64,000 nt of DNA from Macrocystis pyrifera (taxonomy: Eukaryota; Sar; Phaeophyceae; Laminariales; Laminariaceae): contig JASSKH010000025.1 in assembly GCA_031763025.1 (NCBI GenBank), positions 9,291,665-9,355,664 of the forward strand, read 5' to 3'. The stretch's first letter is position 1. Each line of letters opens with the position of its first letter. Shown here one piece after another: positions 45,401-59,900 of this stretch. Made by a program: the position numbers and the translations under genes. The notes under the pieces were generated by a model. It worked only from the letters and a program-made list of their open reading frames with translations. It did not search any database and was not told where the DNA came from.

Positions 45401-47847
45401 CTGCCCAGACTATCCCACACTAATTCCGAGTAACCCCTCCAAAAAAACGCGGGTTAAGGCCGTGTGCAGTTCTACCAGGTGCGCATGACTAAAACTCTGA
45501 ACGAAACCACACTCCTAACAAGGTCAAAATGGTCAAAATGATCAAAAACGAAAAAGAGGCCAGTGGGGTGAGATTTCCGGACGAAATTACAAAAGGCGAT
45601 TGGTTTTAGTATATGCTTTTTAACTTGGTTTGAGTATATCCCAGGCGGCAAAACGGGAAGGGGATACGATTATTACGGGGGACCATAGTAAATAGGACCC
45701 AATATTGCTGGTAAAAATAGAGGAATACCTAGATTTTTTGTCCGTACCGTAGGTCCTATTTACTATGCTCCCCCGAAATAGTGTACAGTTTCTATGTAAA
45801 CATATTGAAAAAAGGAGCCAGCGCCCACATGGTGGAGGTGCCTCTATTAGGAGTAGGAAATGTGCTCCGTCCCGAAAGCGATGCCTCGTCAATGGCCAAA
45901 ATGACTCAAGGCAAGCAGCACCCCCCCCCCCCCCCCCCTGTCTGGACCTCCAAAATGGGGTGTTGGAGTGTCGGTTTTTTGTTTTCGTGCATCCCTCGTT
46001 TTATTACACGGGGGTTAAGGCCGGGGACCATTTTTTTTTTGTACGTACAAGTATAGATGTCTCTAGGAACTCGCGCGCAGCAGGATATTGTAACTGCTGT
46101 CAACCTGTATGCGTTGGTGCTAAATAAATTGTCGTTCCTTGTTTGTTTCTTTTGAGAGCGTTACGGCGCGACGGACGCTCCAGGCAACTAGCTCGAAAGC
46201 GCAGTCCCTGTTTCTCCACGCCGTCTACATCAGACTGTATTGCGGTGGTGTACTGTAGCGATTTCAAGACCACCCCGCGACAATGGAATAAATGTGGTAT
46301 TTTCTCTTGATATGGTCTTATTTCATACTACTGAAAAAACATTCTCACATTTTGTCTACAAGCAGTTTGTTTCTCGTGGCAAGCCGATTTACCTGGTATT
46401 ATCTCTACTGCGGCCTTAAGCCGGACGGTCTTGAAATCGGCGTGGCCTTGGACCACCGTATTATGTTTCGGTCGGAACAAAACTTGGCGATGAAACTCAA
46501 AATCACGAGAAATTACGAAGTACCTGGCCCAGCAGCCGCTGGCCAGCTACATGCGGCAACCCTGTCTGTTCGCGCGCTCGACCAGTCTGCCAGCACCGCC
46601 CTGTGCCGTACCCACTTCTTGGTACTCCCACGCACGCGCGATCAACCTAACAGTTCGCAAGTTGCTGCTAATGTAGTATCGAAGTGATATTGCCAGCCGA
46701 AGAATATAAACCAAACAAACGCCTAATTATCTCCACAAACAATATAAAACTGACAATTCTCGAACGATTCCCGATCTGTAAGAACCTTTTGAGCTAATGC
46801 TTCCCCTCTCTGATTGGACGACGGATGGGCCGTGTCATGCCGTGCCATCCGGTGGGAGCAGGTGCTGTGGTGTCGACGTGCTTCACCAACAACGTCGGGC
46901 GCGTGGTGGACTTCTGCGAGGGCGTGGTGCTGGAGGACGAGGTGTGGCTGCTGAGCTCACCGCACCGCTGGCAGAGCGTGCTGCAAACGATGGACAAGTT
47001 CATTTTCCCCATGGACAAGTGAGTGAGAGGGCGGCATACTCTTTGAGGTATAGGGCATGCCTTGCTTCCGAGGCGTAGACAGGGGGGGGGGGGGGGGGGG
47101 GGGGTCATACTATTAATACGTACCGGGTAGGGTGTTTACGAAGAACTTTTGTTGGAGCCAACTCTGGTTAGGTTTTCTTGAAGTCTGTTGTTCCCTACTA
47201 GGTCTATAGGTACCATGTATGAAAATGACCCTAACCCATGAAGCCTTCGTAAGATTTGAACCAACCCAATATTGGTGAGGTTGGAAGTGGCGTTTTGAAC
47301 ACCTTCTGCTGGTTATTCTTGGGTCGGGTCAACCCTTTTAGAAGTGCGGTCCCGTTTTGGGGGCAAGGTAGTCAGAATTTCAGTGCGTTGTCCCCAAAAC
47401 CGGACTGCAGTTTGCCTTGAAAGGGGTTAATCTTACAGTAGGAAGGTTCCATGGGTTGGGGCTCATTTTTGTATACCGTGAAAAACAGACCACAAGAAAA
47501 CCAACCAAATTGGTTCCAACCGAACTCTTCGCAAACAAAGACCCTGCTCAAACCATTGTTCGGTTGGTTTTCTGCTCGGATTGGCACTTCTCAAGCGAAG
47601 TCTAGCCTTAGCCCTGACACCGATCACCACTATACCATCACCCCCGTCGCCATACACGCATGTACTAAGGTATCACCACAGAACGGCAACGCATCGTATC
47701 GCTGTGGTGTTCTACCGAAAAAGAGGGCGTGCCTTGCTCTCGCTAGCATTCGTTGTCGTGTTCCACAATAATATGCAGGGCATTTCAAGGGTGTATACGA
47801 GAGAAAGAAACAAAACAAAACCCCACTTCTTTCTTTCGAGTCCCAGA

Positions 47848-47913
<66 letters not shown>

Positions 47914-50900
47914 ACTCATTTGTTGCTTGCCTTAGGGCGTGTCTTAACCCCCCCCAGGGAGCATGGGAAGGAACGGAACGGAACGAGGCTGTTCGTGGTC
48001 ATTCGTTCCGTGCCTGTGTAAAAAAACGTGTTTGGGTCCATGCAGAATCCTGGGGTTCGCCAGCTGAATCAGTACGAACGGTATATTTTGAACATGCCAG
48101 AGCACATTGGTGTCCACATCCATCTTCGGTGGTGTCCATCTACATCAAATAAGATCCTATATGTTCCCGTTCGGTCGGGCCGTTCGGTCCTCCCAAACAA
48201 GAAAAAGGGGTGCAACACTTCTTCTTCCTCTTCCTAGATATACAGTTTTTCTCGGGCTGCACTTAATCTATTCGTTTCCCACAACCAATCAGCATCAATT
48301 CATGCAGCAAATAATATTCCATCCGGTTCGTTCCCATGCTCTCTGGGGGGGGTTAAGACACACCCTTAGTCATTTGACCATTGACCACGCATCCCTTTCG
48401 AGACGGAGGGGGGTGCTAAAATCAAGTAAAACAACTTTTTTTTTTTTAAATGTTTTTTTTATTTTCTGACCGAAAATCCCAACCCGCGTATTAATAGCTT
48501 TTTTCAATTCTGCTATGGTTGTAAGTGTGACCCCGTTTTCCCTTGTTTTTGTGTAACATTAGTCTCGCTAGGAACTCACGCTGGTGGGTTAATGGTTGTA
48601 CCGTAGTAAGACGCGCCTTATTGTCGTAAACTGTCGAGATCGTGACGCTGTCCGACGTGTGTGAGTCGTTCGTTTCTTTTTCCGGACAGGGTGGTGTGCC
48701 AGGTATGTGTAGTCGAAACATCTCTCTAAATACGCTGTTGCCCCCCTCGCGTGACTACGCTCTCGTTCATTTGACACAGCAGCCACCCGTCTTGTGTCCG
48801 AATGTCGTGATCTCGTTCTCTCGGCACATTAACGCCTCGCTGTGCTGGACTGTGGTGGCTGATGTGGGCTGTTGTTTCCAGAAGAGATTTGCAGCCGTCC
48901 TGTTGCTGTCCGTCGCCTCTGCTTCGGATAACGAGTAAAAGACTGATGCAGTGGCGCCAGCTAACGGGGCTGCTGCCTTCTCGCGTGACGATGCTCTAGT
49001 TTCGCGTGCTTTCAGTCGGGTGAGGTTTTTAGTCAGATGAGGCTTTTTTCCGTGCGTTCATGACTGGACCACTGTGTCGAGCTCACGTTAACACCCAAAT
49101 GGTCCTTACATCTACTGACTGAGTAGTACCTGCTAGTCGAAACCTTTCTCCAATCCCTGTGACCATGCTGTCGTTCGTTCGACACAGCAACAGTATACAA
49201 CCTCATTTCTGTTGGAGTGCGTAGGGTTGTCTCCTGAAGACACTTGCAGCCGCCCCCTCTGCTTTGGGTGACGAGTTAAAGCCGGAACCAGCCTTGTGCT
49301 ATAGTAGGGGTGTGTACTTCCAAATGTTTCTGAGATAATGATGCTCGCTTCAGGAGCTCTCTATTTTTATTTTTTATTTTTTTCTCTATCCCATTCACTA
49401 TCTTCGCCCTACTCTCCCGCTCCCTCCAAGCTGTAACTCTAATCCGGGGTCACACATAGCGCCCCCCCCCCCCCCCCCCCACCCACGACTATTCGTGCCT
49501 TGATTTTCATCTCGGGAAGAATTCAGCATTTTCTTCCCTCGCCGACTCGCGTTTACTTTTTGGCTAAATTCACGCTATTAATAGGAGCTTTCTGGTTTCT
49601 CACCCAAAAAACTGACAAAACAAAGACGAACATCCCCATGGTTGATAGGAGGTTACACAACGATTACTACAAATACTGTAAAACGTTAGCCTGTCATAAT
49701 GCCATTCCGACGATATTATGTATGCTGGTCCTCGGCGCCCTAGAGGAGTCCCGTCCCGTCAGTCAGCAATGTTTTGGCCACACGTGTCACCGAGATATGC
49801 TGCCTCTAACGTAGCACGGGTCGTCGGAACCTGTCTGCTCTACCCTCTCGCGCGACTCTGTTTTTCGTTCGCGTATTTCGCCGCCTTGCGCTATTCGCCG
49901 TGCGTTATTTGCAGGACGACTGTGTCGAGCATGTCAGATGAGATGGCACTGTTCTCCTTGGCGGGGCCCGGCGCAGTTGAATCCCTGGCCGAATTGCAGG
50001 GCGTCGCTTGCCCTCCGGCCGGCCGCTCTGTGGAATGGAATTTCGAGGGCGCGAAGGTGTGTCTAATTTTTACACTTGGAAGTAGACGATAGGAGATAGG
50101 CGACAGTTCATCGTGGTGCGTATTAATAGTTGATAGGTGGTGCCTGGGGGCCGATCGTCGATAGTGTGAACCTGGTAGTTCATATCTACTAGTAGTTATC
50201 TGGTCGAGGATAGTCGATGGTCGATGGTCGATGGCCGATACCGGTACAGTAGTTGATGTAAGTGGTCGATAGTCGATGCCCTGTTAGTTGATGGTCGATG
50301 GTTGTTGATTGTACTCAGAAACACGACATATAAGATCCATGATAGATTGGGGAGTTCCATGCTGGAAAGGGATTCCGGCAGTAGGGTATTGGGATATCGG
50401 GGTAATGTGTGCCTACCAATGCCACTCGTCAGGTGGAACTCTATACTGCGTATGAGGCGAGTCAACTCGACAGCGAGGATGTAATATAAGAGGAGTTCCG
50501 TTTCATGGCTGGAGTCAGCCACGCGTTCCCGTGCCAGCTGCGCCTATACCTTTAGAGATCAATCAATTGATTGATCTCTAAAGGTATAGGCGCAGCTGGC
50601 ACGGGAACGCGTGGCTGACTCCAGACAGTAACACGGAACTCCTCTTATATTGTATCCGAGCTGTCGAGTGACAGCTCATGCATCGTATGCAGGTTATTAT
50701 CCAACAGGTTGCGGGAATAAACCTCCCGTTTATCCCGCCGAATATCAGTCTAAATATCCCTGTCCTATAATCCCATATATTTCAAAATACACACACTCTG
50801 GTTTCCTGACGAAGCACATCATCCAAAAAGAATAGACATGCTGGAAGCAGATTCCCACCTCTCTAGGTTGGCCTGGGCTACGCTGGCCAATAGAAGATCA

Positions 50901-53900
50901 CCAGCATTAACTAGTGTGTTGATTCAAGAGTTTGTTTTTTGAGTTACAGATTGGATTTTTGACTTTCTGAGTTTGATTCGAGTTGATATTAATATTGAGA
51001 TGTATCAGTCCTGCGATGTCATATATTTTCATGTACAGAGCTGAGGGGAGTGTTGATCATGCACAGGAGCAGGGGGGATATTAGTATTGGGATATCGGGG
51101 TAATGTGTGCCCAGCAATGCCACTCGTCAGGTGTAACTCTATACTGCATATGAGGCGAGTCAACTCGATAGCGAGGATGTAGTATAAGAGGAGTTCCGTG
51201 TTACTGTCGGGAGTCAGCCACGCGTTCCCGTGCCAGCTGCGCCTATACCTTTAGAGATCAATCAACAATATTTGATGCCTGGTATCATGGCTGATAGTCG
51301 ATAGCCGACAGATAATCTGTACAAAGAGTAGAACAGAATTGGGTAATTCCTTATTTTAGGAACCCCATCGATTAGAAGCTCTGGTATGCCGCTATTGGCC
51401 GAAACACCCTACCCCAACCGCAGCAGCACGGGTCAGTTGGCTTTCTCGCTTTCTCACTTCGCCACCCAACAAACAGGTGCTTACATTCTTACACTCGTCC
51501 AGCCAACTTATATATGCGTAGCCCTGGCGGCGATGATAGTAGATCCTGGTGGCCTCAAGTAATTTCGCCCCTCAGACAACTCGTGATCTACAGTAGAATA
51601 TTTAGATCCTAAGCTGCCGTTATGAGATGGTTGTGCAAGATCTGTTCAGTACAGATCCAGCCCCGGAAACGTGTCCTATATCGCGATAATTGTGCGGCTC
51701 CCGCCCGACAACATGATGAGCTAAACTCACACAGATCATACAGATCAGGAATGTATCTACATCATCAGGTGAGAATGATGTGTATGATCTGTTTGTGCTC
51801 CGTAGATTATCTGCCTGAGGTATGAAAACCAGAGCAAAAACAGAGAGAGACTACGTACTACTACTGCGTTACTACTCTGTATAGCGGAAGTCGGGAGGGA
51901 ACATGTACGATACGTTGGGAGCTATGGGTATGATTGACACACGACACGAACTTTGAAGGTGGAAGTGTGGTGAGCTTAAGCTTGATTTTTACCGATCACC
52001 CCGAGGATTACCGAAAAACAAAACGTCGGAGGGAAAAAAACCAAACCCCGCGCGTGGCCCACGTTTCCTACGCTCCAAGGTCACGACGATCCGCCACTCA
52101 CGGCCGATGACTAGGCGAGCCGTTGTAGAAAGCAGCGGTGGCGGTGGCGTTGGCGCTGGCGCTGGCGCTGCACCCGAGGAGGGAGGGGGTGAGGTTCCAC
52201 CATCAGCATCAGCATCAACATCAGCATCAGCACCAGCATCAGCATCAGCATCAGCATCAGCATCAGCATCAGCATCAGCATCAGCATCAGCATCAGCATC
52301 AGCACCAGCATCAGCATCAGCATCAGCATCATCATCAGCACTAGGGTCGGCAGACGCGTACTACTACACCCTGCTGGCGCCGATGCCGGTGTCGGCGAAG
52401 CTGTGGTCGGCGCTTTCGTCCCCGGCGTCGGTGGTCATCGCGGGGGAAGAAGACTGGCAGACTCTCAGGATAAAGCAAGGTGCGTGCGTTATACGCCCTC
52501 TCGTCTCGACTATTGGTACTACCAGGTATATTGGTTTTGCAGAAAAACGCTGGCCGTTTTTCTTCATCGAGTGTCATGCGATTTTTTTGTATTTTTTCGC
52601 CACGCCGAAAACTTGAATAAATCGAAAAAATCAAAAAAATCGAAAGGTACAAAAAAAAAAACGCGGTCGGTGTCGGCAAAGCTGTGGTCGCTCCGCAGAG
52701 AAACAGGAATGGCAAGACTCTCGGGACAAGGCGAGGTATGTATTATGCCGACGACTATTAACTATCAACCCTCGTCCAGACATCATAGGGAAATGTGGAC
52801 TCATGAAAAGTGACTATGATAACAGCGACGGCCACTGAGTGTTCGTGGGATGATACAATGGTTGGTACCCAAGATGTAAATGGTTGAATGCAAGGAGTCG
52901 TACGTACGGCAACGGCAACGTGCGCTAACATGATCTTGCCCATACGAGTGAACGCTGACGCTGCTTGCAGACAGTTGAAAACACCGAAGTTGTCGTCGTT
53001 TCGGTCGCGCGTGGGGTTAAGGCAGTGTCCGGTAGTGCGGAGCTGAACCCCACGCGCGATAGAAATGAGCACGGCTGTTTCACGGGTTGCGTAAATCTCG
53101 CGGGTCGGGTCGAGTCGGGTCACCTGATCTGACGCCCGACCCGGCGCGTGAAATTTAAAGGGCTCCTGATCCGACCCGACCCGACCCGACCTGACCCGAC
53201 CCGACCCGAACCGACCCGGCCCGACTCGACCTGTTCGTGAGATGTTGAAGATCTCCTGACCCGTGAACGGCCCTGAAAAGGGAGACGGCTACTGGGGAAG
53301 AGAAGGGAAGACACCCTGCGACTACGACTTGTCCCAAACGCTCTGGCCGTAAAGTAAAACCTCCTGATCTTATTCATACGAGTTGAGCTGGAAAGTAAAA
53401 AGTGTTTTGCATCTCGGACAGATCATTGACTCCCACTTCGTACTTCATATATTTCAAGGAATATCTATGATATGATCTGTATGCTCTAGCTCATGTTGCC
53501 GGGTGGGAGCTGAGCTGTGTAATCTGCATGACCTAGCACATGTTTCCTGGGTTGGATCTGCGGTTTACAGATAGATAGATCCGGCGCAATCTCTCACAAC
53601 TGTAGCTGAGGAACTAGATGACCTAGATGACCTAGATGACCTAGATGACCTAGATGACCTAGATGGTGATCTGTGCGAGGCGTGAACGTGTTAGCTATGA
53701 AAAAAAAAAAATGAAGAAAAGGTCCGAAGCGTGTGACCGATAATCCTTTTGCACACGCCGGACAGATCATCTACCGATCATACATATCATTCCCGCTTAA
53801 GGATCTAGATAAATAGGTTCCTGATCTGATCTGTATGCATGATCTAGCTCATGTGGCCGGGTGGGACCCGTATGACCCGCATATGGTCTATAGCGCATGT

Positions 53901-56900
53901 CTCCTGGCATGTATCTATGCTAGATCGATCCCGCACATCCTTGCACAACGGCGGATGAGGTTCTACTGTAGATCATCTATCTGATCTATTGGGTATGAGG
54001 TTCTACTGTAGATCATCTATCTGATCTATTGGGTCTATCTGATCTACTGACCTATCTTTATGTCCCCACGTGTGAATCCTGATTCGCTCCTCGTCGGTAC
54101 TCACTACACTTTTGACGCACTGCACCTGACCTCGCCTTGTAGGATTCCCGTTTCCGGGTAAGGAGCTAACCAAGGACTACAACCCTCTAGAGGCTGGCCT
54201 GTGGCACTCTGTGCACTTCGATAAGGTGAGGCCTCGTGTTTATCAGGCCCCGATCCTCGAAGAGATTTGTCTTTGCTGTTCTTACGTCTCAGAATTTATC
54301 GTCGTTTTTTTTGAAGCAAGGCTTGTTCTCATGAACAAGAAACGCTCGTTCTTATCTACAAGAACTACTCGCTTGCACTCATTTATAAGGAAACGCTCGT
54401 TCTTGTCAATAAAAAAAAAATATCGTTGTAGTCAAGCAGAACAGAAGAACACCCGGCCAACCACACGCACCCGGCGTCGGCCGAAGCAGGAAGCGAGAGA
54501 GGTCGACCGCGGAGCGGGGCTAGCTAGACGCGAAGCCTGATGGTGGTGGTGGTGGTGTGGTACCTCTTTTTCGCTTTTATTTTCACGGCAACAAGCAGCA
54601 GCAGCTGCAGCAGTGGCGAGCCGAGGGGAGGGATAGCACCAGCCATCGACGAGCCAATGCGGGAAGGGGGAGGATATGACTGCGGAGCGGGGCTAGGCAC
54701 GAAGCCTGGTAGTAGTCGTGGTGGTGGTGGTGGTGATAGTGGTGATGGAGATTATGGTTGTCATGCCTTAAAATCTACGCCACGTACTCCTACATATGTA
54801 TACACTAAAATGGCTTTTTGAGGTATCTGGTTCTTGGTTTGTGATGTTTCGCTTTCTTCATATGCGCGTCTTGCCTCTCCCGCTCCTGCAGGGGTGCTAT
54901 ATCGGGCAAGAGTCCATCTCCCGCGTGAACGCTTACAATGCCGTCAAGGCCGGCCTGTACGGGGTTGCGTTCGACGAGCCGGGGGTGCCGGAAGGAGCGG
55001 AGCTTGTTGTTGAGGAGACCGGCAAAAGGTACAGGAATAGGGCTGTCCGTTGGCTGACTCTTGAAGGTCGTTATTTTCGAAAGGAGTGTTTCGTCCCAAA
55101 TGTCCTGATTTCCCTGAGGTCTTATTTCCTGGAAGAATATTTTACTTTTCTGATTTTCCTGTGATTTTTTCCCAAAAGACGAGTCACGCAAGCGTTCCTG
55201 ACTTTGTTGCCCTCTTTGTTGAATATGCTGATTTAGGAGATGTTTCCTCTTTTTCCCTATTTTTCGTGCTAAATACCTGTTTTGTTTTCTTAGGAAATGC
55301 TTCCTATTTTTCTCTCTTTTTCTTACTATATACATGTTTTGTTTTCCATACCTGTTTTGTTTTTCGAGAATAAAAAAGGGAAAAATCAAGGGGAAAGTTA
55401 TCCGATGATAACGAGCCTACAATAAGTCGCCGACTACTGTAGTTACTACGGTGGTTGGCTCAGTATTGCACTCAAGCAAGTTACCGTATACCACTCTGAA
55501 CGTTAATATTAGCTCCGTTTGATATTAGTATCAGAGTCTAAGTATGGCTTATATTCCCGGTCAGCGTAGCAACACGCTTGGTAACACACACACCGTCGGA
55601 CGAATTTTCGGACATAATTTTCTCCAAAAGCATGCCTTAAGGGGGGCGCACACAAAACGAAAATGCTGACCTTGGAAATGTCTCGTCGGTTATGTTTGTT
55701 TTCTCCCCGTTGTCAATAAAACCAACTTTTAATATTTTTCCGGACAGTGTGTTATCTTGTGTCTTGCAGTATACTGCGAAATACGATAATATTAATAGTT
55801 GCATGCTGTAGTTTTTGTTTCTTTTCTTCGTCTTTGTGTTTAGAGCTTGTGTCTGAGGAGGGTGTGCCAGACCGATCTTGACAATCCTGCCATAATTTGT
55901 CGCATAGCGAGCTAAAAGAGCTTATCAGGAAGCCTGAAACGCAGAACAGTACTGGAATGCGGAATATAGTCGCGCCCGAGCCCCTTTTTTTCCCAGTTTA
56001 TCACCTAAGACACAGGGCCGCCCAAAGTGTGTGTCCCGAATTATTTATGTACAGCCCCCTTCCCCCCCATGTGTCACCCAATTCACGGTCCCGCCCGAAA
56101 CCCTTTCCCCCCGATGTGTCACCTAAGCCGCTTTGCCGCCCCAAACGTTTGTACCGAAACCCCCTCCCCCGATTGACCACCTGGGCCACGGCGCCGCACG
56201 AATTGTTTGTCCCGCAGACATTTCCCCTTTTTGTTGCCACCTATAAGCCACAACGCTGCCTGAAATATTTTTTATTATCAAACCCCCTTCCCCCAAATTT
56301 CTTCACCTAAGCCATGGCACCGCCCGTTTTTTTTTGTCCCGAATAAGTCCCCTCTCACACTTTAGTCCCCCCTAAGCCACGGCACCGCCCGAAATTGTTT
56401 TTCCCCGGAGCACATTCTCCCCAATTTCATCACCTTAGCCACGGCGCCGCCATAATTGTTTAGTCCCCTAGCCCCTTCCCCCTAGTGTGGTCACCCGACC
56501 CACGCCTGCGCCAGAACTTGTGTTTCCCGTTTTAGCATACCTCCTCAGTGTCTCACCCCTGAGCCATGCCGCCGACCGAAAAAAGAGTCCCGAATCACAC
56601 ACCCTTCCCCCCAATTTTGTCACGGGCGCCGCCGAAAATGATTGTCACACACGCGAACGCGATTTCTGAATATACACGGCGCCGCAAGAATAAAAAATAG
56701 TGGCCCGTTTCGAGATGGATGGCTCAACCGACCGACCGTTGTCCAACGTACACAAGTCAACGACAATGTCCCAAGGTCCTGCTGCGTGTGTTTCGTTCCT
56801 AGCGACAGCTATACTATGTTCCCGAAGCCCCAGTTCCCCCGAAATGGTCACCTATGCAGCCACCGCAACCCGCCAGAAATTTGTCGCTTCTTTTGTCCTC

Positions 56901-59900
56901 GCTGACTTACCTTCCCGAATCCCGTTTTCCCTCTTATTGGTGACCTATAAGCCACGGCAAAACCGCCCCAAATGTTCACTTTTGTCCTCGTAGACCGACC
57001 TTCCCGACGCCCCTTTTCCCCCTAGTTGGTGACTCAAGCCACACGGCACACCGCCCGCACAGCAGTTGCGAACAAGCCTACCAACCCTACCAAAACCATC
57101 GTCCTCGTATCATACCTCGTTTTTGTCCTCGCTGACTGACTGACCTTCCCGAAGATTCATTCTCCCTCTTTTAATAGTTGGTCACCCATAAGCCACGGCA
57201 CAACCCCACCCGAAATGATCACTCTTGTTCTCCCTGACCGACCGACCGACCGACCGACCGACCGACCGACCGACTTCCCTCGTGGGGCCGTCTATCGTTT
57301 TCAGGGCTGGGGTTGTAACGTCTGTCATGGACCCGGACGCCGGTGACAGCCCTTTCGGCTTGGCGTACATCAAAACACAAGCCGGCGGGGTTGGCTTGAA
57401 GGTTCGTGTTTTGCGGCAGGGGGCTATTACGGAGGACCATAGTAAATAGCACCTACGATTTACGCAAAAACCTGTATATTTCCCTATTTTTACTAGCAAA
57501 GTTTGGTCCCTCTTACTATGGTCCTCCGTAATAGAGCACATAGGCTATATATAGGGTTGGGGATAGACTTTGTTCCTCAGGGGATACTGTTGTAGAGTGT
57601 AGTCGGGGTTAGGATGACGGTTCTGGCGGGGTGGGGTTGGGTTGGGACTAGTGGTCGGGTTAAGGTGAGGGGCTAGCTAGTGTTATTAGTAGTGTTCGGG
57701 TTGAGATGGGGGTTAGTGTTAGGTTTGGGGCTAAGGTTGGGTTGGGGTGGGGTTTGGGGCTTGGGTTTTGGTTAAGAGTTAGGTTGCCCTCGGGTTGGGT
57801 TGTGGTGGGGCTAGTGTTGGTGGTGTTCGGGTTGGGGTGGTGGTTCTTGCCAGGGTTAGGGTTAGGGTTGGGGCGAGTGTTAAGTGCTCGGGTTGGAATG
57901 GGGGTTAGTGTTGAGGTTGGGTTGGGGTGGGGTTAGGGTGGGATTAGGGTTTGGGTTTGAATTGGGGCGGGATTAAAAGTTTGAGTTAAGGTTATGGTTG
58001 GGGTGAGGGTGGGGGTGGGTTGGGGTTAGCATTTGTATTCGGGTTAGGGTTAGGGTTGTTAGTATTAGGTTGGGGGTAGGGTTAGTGTCAAGGTTGGGCT
58101 AAATGTTGGGGTTTGGGTCAAGGTCGGGATGGGTTGGAGTGAGGTTGGGGTAGAGATAAATAGTGTTGGGGTAGAGGGTAGCGTTAGGGTTAGGGTTAGG
58201 GTTAGGGTTAGGGTTAGGGTTGGGTATGGTACCTTTTGTTTCGTGTGCTCTTGATGCCGGGCTGGTCGAGCTGCTCAAGGGTTCCTATCGTATTTATCAT
58301 ATCGTAGTACGCCGTTTTCTAGTTTGTGGGTTTTTCCTCTAGACGTTTAGTGTGTCGCCCTGACAGTTCGTGCGCAATTGAACGACCCAGCTGCGAGTAC
58401 CGTTGCGTTCGTCCCCGTCCATCCGAATCGTGTTCAGATACCGTAGGTAAGGATTCCGTCCCGATTTTGTTACGATCGGTGAGTTTTTCGTCCGAATTTT
58501 GTTGTGATGCAAAGTTTCCCTCCGGAATTTGTTGGCTCTTCCACTGTGTGCTGTAAAAATCGCCCCACACCAATTCAGAGAGTTGTATCTCCCAAAAAAC
58601 TGGGTGCCATTCAAAAGTGAGATCGATGGGGGTTGGACGAACTTCAGGCGTTTCGCCTCCACCTATTTATAGCTTCTGTAGAGTTAGGGTTGCCTTCCTA
58701 CGGGCCTCGCGCAGGTGGTGACTCAGGAAGGCTCGCAACGAGGCACACGGTAGTCCATGTGCCGTACCCCGACGAGATCCGATGCCGAGAGCTCCATGCC
58801 CCCCCCCGGTGGAGGGTCCGACGAACTGTTAGGCGTTCGCTTCCTCCCAGGTATAGACCAACTTTTATTTTTTCTGGACACCAGGTCCCCTTCCTCTAGA
58901 TAGAGGTGTGCCCTCCTTATACGCATTATCGAAAATGTACCACCCAAGGTCTGTCACTCCGTTCCGTGTATACTCGAGGTACCCACCCCACTTAGGGGGG
59001 GGGGGGTGATTCTCTCCACTCTCCACACCTCGGCCAAAAAAGAGAGAAACCTGCCCAGGGCGTCCGCCCCACAGTACCACAGTATGCAAAAACCACCTTC
59101 TCTCTCGACGCATCTTGGCCAGGTGATGACCAAGGACGGTTCGCGACGGGGTACCGTGGTCCAAGTGCCTTACCCCACGAGATCCGACGCGGAGAGCGCC
59201 ATGCCGCCGGTGAAGAAGGAGGACAAAGGGGAAGAGGCGGCGGCGGCGTCGTTAGGCCTAGAGGAGGAGAAGGCCAAGGAGAAGGCTAGAAAGGTACCGG
59301 TGTTGACTGTTCTGTTGTGCGTTTTGTTAGTAGTACCAGGACTAGAATGCCCGCACGAGGAGATTTGGTCGAAAACAGACGAAGAATTCACAAATATATA
59401 TGCAGTACAGCAGTAGTACTTCGAATACATATAGCAGGTAGTGAACGTTTTATATGAAACCGCTCGATCGGTTGAACTCACAGCTGACGTTTTTGGAAGA
59501 TTTTTGTGCAGAAGGTGTGGAGGCAGCTGTGTTGTGCTGTGCTGTGCTGTGCTGTGCTGTGTTGCCTCGCATTGTGTGGGCCCATTCCGTCCCCAATCAT
59601 CCAACCGTGATATCTTGATTTGGCCAAGAAAGCTTCGACAAAAACAGTCGATAGTCAGCACCAACTCCTCATGTACATCTTCTTTCCGACAATTTCCAAA
59701 AGTCGGACAGACAAATCAGATAGATCATCTAGTTCCTCGCCTCCTGCCGCTATGCTGTTTTCGGCAGGATCTGACTTATATGGCAGATCTAACCCAGGAA
59801 ATATGTGCTACAGTAGATCATGCGGATGGCACGGCTCCCACCCGCCAACATGAGCTAGATCATACAGATCATACAAGAGAGAGGGAACTGATGATTTATC

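Noticed and set aside
47753..48021. Open frame with a poly-Gly run
   Set aside because: Produced by the 64-G homopolymer; flanking codons show no coding bias.
52111..52344. Minus-strand (LM)n and plus-strand (HQ)n frames
   Set aside because: Shadow readings of the CATCAG repeat; only the Ser-Ala frame links to conserved coding sequence.
58339..58662. 107-codon minus frame
   Set aside because: Composition is repetitive, there is no known domain, and it lies within an intron of the plus-strand gene.
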